16,879 nt of DNA from JABMPJ01 sp964345005 (lineage in GTDB: Bacteria; Verrucomicrobiota; Kiritimatiellia; UBA8416; JABMPJ01), in assembly GCA_964345005.1 (NCBI GenBank), contig CAYFPQ010000066.1, positions 1 through 16,879 on the forward strand, written 5' to 3'. This document shows, one piece after another, positions 12,373 through 16,879 of the stretch. The notes below the pieces were generated by a model. That model did no database searches and was not told where the DNA came from. It worked only from the letters and a program-made list of their open reading frames with translations. A program made the translations under genes and the position numbers. Every line of letters begins with the position of its first letter. Position 1 is the stretch's first letter.

Positions 12373-14027
12373 TCGATATGTTCGACCTGATCATACGCAA
12401 TGCCACAATCATTGATGGCACCGGCGCCGAACCATTCGCCGCTGATGTCGGCATCAGCCGTGACACCATCACCAAGATAGGAGATCTCTCCAGCGCCGAC
12501 TCCCACGACACCCTCGACCTTGCGCCGCCGGCTTCCGACTTCCGGTCTCCGCCTGTCCGCCGTAGCGTTGCCTTCGGCCGTCTCGCAAGCTCGGCTGGCG
12601 AAGGCGGGACCTCCGACCTCCGACTAGCCCCCGGCTTTATCGATACCCATACCCACTCCGATACGTACCTCCTTATTGAGCCCTCAGCGCCTTCCAAGGT
12701 GTTCCAGGGCATCACAACCGAAGTCTGCGGCAACTGCGGCGCTTCCGGCGCCCCGATATCGGATTTCTCACAACTGCCGTCCGATTGGGCCGACAAGAAG
12801 TACCCCGGAACATGGAGCAGTGTTGCCGAGTACCGTGAACTGTTCGAACAAGCACAGCCTGCTGTCAATGCCGTGCTGCTGATTGGTCACAACACGCTTC
12901 GTCGCAATATCGTCGGCTACGACAATCGCCATGCCACACCGGATGAGATGCAGAGCATGCTGCAGTTGGCCGAAGAGAGCATGGAAGCCGGTGCGCGCGG
13001 GATTACCACCGGGCTTATCTATGCCCCCGGCATGTATGCTCCACGCGAGGAGATCGTCGCCCTGGTCTCGGTTGCCGGACGGCACGGTGGCATCTACGGC
13101 AGCCATATGCGCAGCGAGGGCGCCGAACTCATCGAGGCCATTGATGAGACCATCGACATTGGTGAAGCCGCAGGTGCGCGTATCCAGGTGTCTCACCTCA
13201 AGTGTGCCGGCTGCGCGAACTGGGACAAAATCGATGCTGCGCTGGAGCGCATTCAGAAGGCGCGAGATCGTGGATTGACCGTTATGGCCGATCGCTACCC
13301 ATACACCGCCGGAGCTACCGACCTCGACGTGGTCTTCCCGTCCTGGTTCGCGGAGGGCGGGCGTGAAGTCATCCTTGAGCGTCTGACCGATTCCGACCAG
13401 CGCAGTCGGTTGCGGGACGAGTTACTCGAGAGCCGTTCAACCGAGGAGTGGGGTGGGGTGATGGTGGGGTCCACCACCGATCCGGACAATCTTCGTTTTC
13501 GCGGCAAGAACCTGCTGGAGGTGGCCGATGACTTGGGCTGCGACCCGGTCGATGCCATCCTGCACTTGTGTGAGACCGACAAACTGAATACAGGCGCCTT
13601 CTTCAGCGGAATGAACGAGGAGAACATGATGCGTATCCTCGCCGAGCCCTACGTCATGCTCGGCTCCGACGCCTCCTTGCGTGCGCCGACCGGTCAGCTC
13701 AGCCACGACTATCCTCACCCGCGCGCCTACGGCAGCTTCCCCCGCTTCCTGCGCTGGTCTCTGGACGGTAAGACCGTGCCGCTGCCCGAAGCCATCCGCA
13801 AGATGACCTCACTCCCGGCATCGCAGTTCGGCCTCGCCGACCGTGGCGTAGTCGCCGAAGGCAAGAAGGCCGACCTGGTTGTCTTCGATCCCGACCAGGT
13901 TCAGGACCTCGCCACCTACGGCAACCCGCACCAGCTCTCCAAAGGCATCACCCACCTCATCGTCAACGGCACCGTAACCATCCGCGACGGCCAACTCACT
14001 GGCCAGCGTGCCGGCGAAGTGGTGTAA
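12369..14027 (+). CDS. N-acyl-D-amino-acid deacylase family amidohydrolase, with repeat insertion
   Basis: Family members hydrolyse N-acyl-D-amino acids or related amides using zinc in a TIM-barrel. The 552-residue protein shows the N-terminal DLIIRNATIIDGTG, metal motif PGFIDTHTHSD (HTH at 94-96), Cys-containing EVCGNCGASGAP, GLIYAPGMYA, GIYGSHMRSEG, QVSHLKCAG, DRYPYTAGATDLD, the late metal or general-acid region MLGSDASLRAP, HPRAYGSFPRFLR and the closing KKADLVVFDPDQV. Between LDL (49-51) and APGFID (87-92), where relatives have only about five residues, lies a stretch of about 35 residues rich in Arg, Ser and Gly and encoded by a DNA repeat. The start is GTG at 12369 (overlapping the upstream stop) or ATG at 12378. 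Exact substrate is unknown; dihydroorotase or dihydropyrimidinase are less likely given these motifs. Confidence 0.9.
   Translation: MIDMFDLIIRNATIIDGTGAEPFAADVGISRDTITKIGDLSSADSHDTLDLAPPASDFRSPPVRRSVAFGRLASSAGEGGTSDLRLAPGFIDTHTHSDTYLLIEPSAPSKVFQGITTEVCGNCGASGAPISDFSQLPSDWADKKYPGTWSSVAEYRELFEQAQPAVNAVLLIGHNTLRRNIVGYDNRHATPDEMQSMLQLAEESMEAGARGITTGLIYAPGMYAPREEIVALVSVAGRHGGIYGSHMRSEGAELIEAIDETIDIGEAAGARIQVSHLKCAGCANWDKIDAALERIQKARDRGLTVMADRYPYTAGATDLDVVFPSWFAEGGREVILERLTDSDQRSRLRDELLESRSTEEWGGVMVGSTTDPDNLRFRGKNLLEVADDLGCDPVDAILHLCETDKLNTGAFFSGMNEENMMRILAEPYVMLGSDASLRAPTGQLSHDYPHPRAYGSFPRFLRWSLDGKTVPLPEAIRKMTSLPASQFGLADRGVVAEGKKADLVVFDPDQVQDLATYGNPHQLSKGITHLIVNGTVTIRDGQLTGQRAGEVV
12533..12625 (+). 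repeat. In-frame repeat element inside the amidohydrolase gene
   Basis: The left flank TTCCGACTTCCGGTCTCCG (12533-12551) and right flank ACCTCCGACCTCCGAC (12609-12624) share the TCCGACYTCCG unit. Between them lie GTCCGCC (12555-12561) and GGCGGGAC (12603-12610), which are nearly complementary, and GCCTTCG (12570-12576) with CGAAGGC (12599-12605), perfectly complementary. The structure is a palindromic core flanked by simple repeats. It encodes peptide absent from relatives, and no stop codon interrupts the frame. Confidence 0.8.
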
Positions 14028-14030
14028 GCT

Positions 14031-14058
14031 TTAACTTCCTGCGTCGTTTTTGCATACT
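14031..14058 (+). promoter_or_regulatory. Possible promoter immediately upstream of wecB
   Basis: TTAACT (14031-14036) and CATACT (14053-14058), each 4 of 6 to consensus, are separated by 16 bp. Initiation 7-8 bases after the -10 would fall at 14065-14067, on the wecB ATG, which has no Shine-Dalgarno sequence. This would make a leaderless message, or wecB may simply be read through from the gene 39 bp upstream. Confidence 0.3.
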
Positions 14059-14066
14059 CTTCCACC

Positions 14067-15221
14067 ATGACAGCACCATTACGCATTCTATCCGTCGTTG
14101 GCGCACGCCCGAACTTCATGAAGATTGCCCCCTTGGCCCGCGCGATCGATGCGCATAACGCGTCGGACCCCGACCGGCTGATCGAGCATTTTCTGTTGCA
14201 TACCGGTCAGCATTACGATGCTGCGATGTCAGCCTCCTTCTTCGATGCACTTGGCATCCCTGAGCCCGATGTCGACCTGGGTATCGGGTCGGGAACGCAC
14301 GCCGAGCAGGTAGGGCGTACCATGATGGCATTTGAGGCAGTTGTGCGCGACCGCAAGCCCGACTGGATCATCGTGGTCGGAGATGTGAACGCCACCTGCG
14401 CTTGTTCGATTACGGCGAAGAAGGAGCACGTCCAGCTCGCCCACATCGAAGCCGGTCTCCGTTCGTTCGATCTCGATATGCCCGAAGAGATCAACCGCAT
14501 GGTTTGTGACCGTCTCTCCGATCGGCTCTACATAACCGACGAACTGGCGGCAGCTAATCTGCGTGCCGAAGGGGTGCCTGAGGGCAAAGTCCGTTTCGTT
14601 GGCAACGTCATGATCGACACGCTCGACGCCAACCTGGACAAAGCCAAGGCGCTCGATATCGCCACCATCGTTGACGGGGCCGCCATCGAAGGGGGCAAGA
14701 CCGGTTTTGCGGGCAGCGAGTATGCGCTCATGACGCTCCACCGTCCTTCCAACGTGGATGAACCAGAGGTCCTCGGTTCACTCGTCGAGTTCTTCACAGG
14801 GACGGTCTGCCAGGACATGCCGATGATTTGGACACTTCACCCGCGCACTCGCGAGCGGCTGGTGTCATTCGGGCTCTGGGACAAGGTAGCCAACTGCGAC
14901 GGTCTATGGCTGGTGAATCCGCTGGGCTACCACGATCTGCTCCGCCTGAACATGGACGCCCGTGTCTTCTTCACCGACAGCGGCGGCCTGCAGGAAGAGT
15001 GCTGTGTGCTCGGTACCCCATGCGTGACGCTCCGTTTCAACACCGAGCGCCCCGTCACCCTTGTCGAGCACGACGGCGTCAGCACCCTCGTCGGCAACGA
15101 CCTCACCAAGATCACCGAAACCTACCAATCTTCCCTGACCCTCGCACGCCGTCCCCATCGTCCCCCGCTCTGGGACGGTCACACCGCCGAGCGGATTGTC
15201 GCGGACCTGGTTGCGGGGTAG
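14067..15221 (+). CDS. wecB: UDP-N-acetylglucosamine 2-epimerase (non-hydrolysing)
   Basis: The enzyme interconverts UDP-GlcNAc and UDP-ManNAc, a precursor for O-antigen, capsule, enterobacterial common antigen or other surface polymers. The 384-residue protein has the GT-B fold signatures: GARPNFMKIAPLARAI at the N-terminus, TGQHYDAAMSASFF, HIEAGLRSFDLDMPEEINR with the catalytic region around DRLSDRLY, MTLHRPSNVDE, and the UDP-binding C-terminal DSGGLQEECCVLGTPCVTLR followed by NTERPVTLVEHDGVSTLVG. All expected motifs are present. It lies 39 bp after the amidohydrolase, with no Shine-Dalgarno sequence. Together with the Wzy-like gene at the left end it suggests surface polysaccharide synthesis, though the two lie 13 kb apart. 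The hydrolysing NeuC type is disfavoured by motif and length. Confidence 0.93.
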   Translation: MTAPLRILSVVGARPNFMKIAPLARAIDAHNASDPDRLIEHFLLHTGQHYDAAMSASFFDALGIPEPDVDLGIGSGTHAEQVGRTMMAFEAVVRDRKPDWIIVVGDVNATCACSITAKKEHVQLAHIEAGLRSFDLDMPEEINRMVCDRLSDRLYITDELAAANLRAEGVPEGKVRFVGNVMIDTLDANLDKAKALDIATIVDGAAIEGGKTGFAGSEYALMTLHRPSNVDEPEVLGSLVEFFTGTVCQDMPMIWTLHPRTRERLVSFGLWDKVANCDGLWLVNPLGYHDLLRLNMDARVFFTDSGGLQEECCVLGTPCVTLRFNTERPVTLVEHDGVSTLVGNDLTKITETYQSSLTLARRPHRPPLWDGHTAERIVADLVAG

Positions 15222-15291
15222 GCGCTAAGCGTCAGCTTCCTTTCTGCGCCGCGCCACACACAACCACTGTCTGTGTGCCGGCCTGCCCGAA

Positions 15292-15372
15292 CTCACTAGG
15301 CCCTGTCCGAAAAGGGTTGGGACATCAGAAAGGGCGTGACACAGATACCTTTTCGGACGACGTCTCACTAGG
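15292..15372. mobile_element. MITE-like element: 11-bp inverted repeats within 9-bp direct repeats
   Basis: GTCCGAAAAGG (15305-15315) is perfectly complementary to CCTTTTCGGAC (15348-15358) around a 32-base loop. The pair is bracketed by two identical copies of CTCACTAGG (15292-15300 and 15364-15372), which could be target-site duplications. The 63 bp between them encode nothing. The inverted repeats sit 4-5 bases inside the direct repeats, so the exact ends are uncertain. A folded REP-type repeat or a transcription terminator after wecB is the alternative, but no T-tract follows the stem. Confidence 0.5.
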
Positions 15373-15378
15373 GTCGTG

Positions 15379-15420
15379 TATAGGGAATCTCCCGTAGCAA
15401 GATTCAGGAATCTCCCGTAT
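15379..15420. repeat. Diverged copies of the GGGAATYTCCCGTA motif
   Basis: GGAATCTCCCGTA occurs twice in direct orientation (15384-15396 and 15407-15419; 23-bp period). The first lies in TATAGGGAATCTCCCGTAG. On its minus strand, the palindrome at 11631-11671 reads TATAGGGAATTTCCC and then GGGAATTTCCCGTAG. The two intergenic sites therefore share the motif, here with the palindrome partly broken. The rest of the gap 15222-15514 shows a weak CACACA/TGTGTG stem near 15257-15278 and no gene. Confidence 0.7.
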
Positions 15421-15514
15421 TGCCGATCTGCCTGGAGCTGGGCTACCATAACAAAAGATTGGCGCACGTGAGTTGCGGGGGCGAAGGCTGTCTTCCCGTT
15501 GGTTGTGCGGGAGG

Positions 15515-16402
15515 ATGTCTGTGTTTCTAAAGAGGTGGCTACTGCTGTGCTGTGTGCTCGCGCTGCCGTGCGCGGGCATTGCCAATCTGCTGATCTACCT
15601 TGCCACGGCGAAGCCTCAGCGTTCGGTGGCTTCGATCGAGTCTGGCGTGACCGTGTTCGATTTCGGAACGGTTCGAGTGGGGGATGTTGTAGAGTATGTC
15701 TTCTCACTATGGAACATCGGTGGCGTGACTCTGGCCGTTGAGGATGTGGAGTTGTCATGCGAGTGTCTTTCGGTGATCGGGAAGCCTGTTCGTGTGGCGC
15801 CGGGCGAGAAGTTCGATCTGGGGCTGCGTCTGGTTCCCGATACCGAAGGCGATTTCGAATACACTGCCACAGTACGGTTCTCCGATAGCAGTATCGAACC
15901 CCGTCGCTTTGCATTAACAGGCCGGGTGGCTCCCGCTGTCGTCCGCAGCGACTATATCACGGCTGTATCTCTCCGGCGGCTCATGGCCAGAGAAGACAGG
16001 CTGTCGGTTGTCGATCTTAGAGGCCACAGCGAGTTCTCACGAACTCATATTGCCAATGCCATGAGCATCCCGGCCGGCGTACTGCATCACAAGTCCTGGT
16101 TGAAATCCAGAGCCATAGTGCTTGTGGATGACGGTACCGGGTGGGGAACCACCGAGCGGCTCTGTCATGAACTCAGGGAGGCGGGGTTCGGTTCGGTGTC
16201 AATTCTCGAAGGCGGGATGGCTGGCTGGCATGCGGTGGGAGGGGCGGTGGATGGCCGCCCCACTTCAAAATCGTCGCAAGTCGCTTCGATGAGTCGTGGC
16301 GGTGCTGCGCGCACACGTGGCGCTGTTGTAACCCCTGCCGCAAGTACCCGTGTTGTTCGGACGCGTTCGACGCGGAAGAAAGGATGCGGCAGATGCCCAT
16401 GA
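15515..16402 (+). CDS. DUF1573 domain fused to a degenerate rhodanese domain, exported
   Basis: From the ATG at 15515 the protein is 295 residues: an N-terminal signal or membrane anchor (about 9-30, LLLCCVLALPCAGIANLLIYL), a DUF1573 Ig-like beta domain (about 42-145) with the hallmarks FDFGTVRVGD and LSCECLSV, a rhodanese-like domain (about 160-242) with VVDLRGHSEFSRTHIANAMSIP and ILEGGMAGWHAVGG, and a basic tail ending GCGRCP. In active rhodaneses the loop after the central strand reads C-x-x-G; here it is VLVDDGTGWG (V204, D205), so the catalytic Cys is missing and sulfurtransferase activity is unlikely. The start is ambiguous: GGGAGG abuts this ATG but is 6 bases before an in-frame GTG at 15521. 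It overlaps the next gene by up to 19 bp. Role unknown; a periplasmic scaffold or binding function is plausible. Confidence 0.82.
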   Translation: MSVFLKRWLLLCCVLALPCAGIANLLIYLATAKPQRSVASIESGVTVFDFGTVRVGDVVEYVFSLWNIGGVTLAVEDVELSCECLSVIGKPVRVAPGEKFDLGLRLVPDTEGDFEYTATVRFSDSSIEPRRFALTGRVAPAVVRSDYITAVSLRRLMAREDRLSVVDLRGHSEFSRTHIANAMSIPAGVLHHKSWLKSRAIVLVDDGTGWGTTERLCHELREAGFGSVSILEGGMAGWHAVGGAVDGRPTSKSSQVASMSRGGAARTRGAVVTPAASTRVVRTRSTRKKGCGRCP

Positions 16403-16833
16403 CCGGACATAGATCCCATGCAGCATTGGTGTCCGGTAAGGCCGGCGTATTCAGTGTTGTCTGTCTGGTGGTGCTGGCGACATCTTCCTGGGCAGAGCGG
16501 GTTTTCGAGCTGGGCATACCCGAGGCAACAGCGTTCTCTACGCGTCGGAGAGTGCGCTATGGCTATGAGGTCCGCAACACAGGCAATGCTGTTGTTCGGA
16601 ACGCCAAGGTATGGGTTGCCGCACCTGTGCGTCAGAATGCCACGCAGTGGTGTCGCCGAATCGCGTTGTCTCATCATGCTGTGCTGGTTGTCGACCAGCA
16701 TGACAACCAAGCTCTTGAGATCATGATCGAGCAGTTGCCTCCCTACGGTAGCACCATTTTTACCGTAGAAGCAGAGTTGCTACTGCGCTCTCTTGCAGAT
16801 GGCTACAGCAAGGGAGGGGGGCTCGAGGCATAG
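16384..16833 (+). CDS. Exported protein resembling the N-terminal domain of transglutaminase-like proteins
   Basis: The 149-residue ORF has an N-terminal signal sequence (about 18-37, KAGVFSVVCLVVLATSSWA, probable cleavage after SWA). A beta-rich domain follows: VRYGYEVRNTGNAVVRNAKVW, VAAPVRQNATQ, HHAVLVVDQHDNQALEIMIEQLPPYGSTIFTV. That succession (pre-structured NTGN turn, APVRQxxTQ, LPPYG) resembles the N-terminal domain that I recall preceding the catalytic domain in exported transglutaminase-like proteins of planctomycete-type genomes. The Cys-His-Asp catalytic part is absent; a TAG ends the frame at 16831. Possible starts are 16384, 16393 and 16399, the last forming an ATGA overlap with the upstream stop. 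A run of G bases at 16814-16820 is a possible frameshift site. Past the stop, AAGAAGG (16844-16850) and an ATG at 16866 hint at another gene cut off by the window end. Confidence 0.65.
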   Translation: MRQMPMTGHRSHAALVSGKAGVFSVVCLVVLATSSWAERVFELGIPEATAFSTRRRVRYGYEVRNTGNAVVRNAKVWVAAPVRQNATQWCRRIALSHHAVLVVDQHDNQALEIMIEQLPPYGSTIFTVEAELLLRSLADGYSKGGGLEA

Positions 16834-16879
16834 GTGTTAAGCTAAGAAGGTTATTTTTCGCGTCGATGGGCTTGCCATC

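Noticed and set aside
15257..15278. CACACA/TGTGTG hairpin as a wecB terminator
   Set aside because: The stem is only about six base pairs with a long loop and no following T-run, so it does not qualify as an intrinsic terminator.
15379..15420. CRISPR-like direct repeats
   Set aside because: There are only two 13-bp copies at a 23-bp period, too short for repeat-spacer units, and no cas gene is present. A dispersed repeat fits better.
15225..15914. Minus-strand open frame spanning the wecB-DUF1573 intergenic region
   Set aside because: It translates the MITE-like element and the repeat motifs and runs antisense into the DUF1573 domain; no domain or ribosome binding site supports it.

Overview
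The window is a GC-rich, densely packed bacterial chromosome segment. It carries mostly conserved cell-envelope, cell-cycle and information genes, with short dispersed repeats in the gaps and in two genes. The mix suggests a Gram-negative bacterium of the PVC superphylum (Kiritimatiellota, Lentisphaerota or Verrucomicrobiota type). The pointers are ftsH-folP-cdaA-cdaR linkage, a small double-CxxC protein, a DUF1573-rhodanese fusion, and a transglutaminase-type N-terminal domain protein. This placement is inference; no rRNA or other phylogenetic marker was available to compare.

Region 1 (1-11026, all + strand) is a nearly gapless gene train. It holds the tail of an unidentified gene, a polytopic Wzy/O-antigen-polymerase-like protein, ftsH, folP, the diadenylate cyclase cdaA, its YbbR-domain partner cdaR, ftsK, a RodZ-like HTH membrane protein, and rimO. 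From ftsH to rimO, adjacent genes overlap by 4-8 bp or are 4-16 bp apart. Co-transcription is therefore likely, linking membrane proteolysis, folate synthesis, c-di-AMP signalling, chromosome segregation, cell shape and ribosome modification.

Region 2 (11060-11796) holds a convergent minus-strand gene for a small membrane-anchored HEAT-repeat protein. A 250-bp AT-richer intergenic stretch follows, with a strong palindrome (GGGAAATTCCC core), two further stem-loops and promoter-like hexamers.

Region 3 (11797-15221, + strand) holds the double-CxxC protein, overlapping by 4 bp with an N-acyl-D-amino-acid deacylase-family amidohydrolase, then a UDP-GlcNAc 2-epimerase (wecB). The amidohydrolase carries an in-frame repeat insertion of about 100 bp just before its metal-binding HTH motif. 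The same repeat unit, in opposite orientation, encodes part of the FtsH C-terminal tail.

Region 4 (15222-16879) begins with an intergenic stretch. It contains a MITE-like 63-bp element (11-bp inverted repeats inside 9-bp direct repeats) and diverged copies of the palindrome motif from region 2. Two exported-protein genes follow: DUF1573 fused to a rhodanese domain lacking its catalytic cysteine, and a short protein resembling only the N-terminal part of exported transglutaminase-like proteins.

I found no rRNA, tRNA, CRISPR array, complete insertion sequence or recognisable defence system. The most distinctive content is the three families of short repeats and their intrusion into coding sequence.
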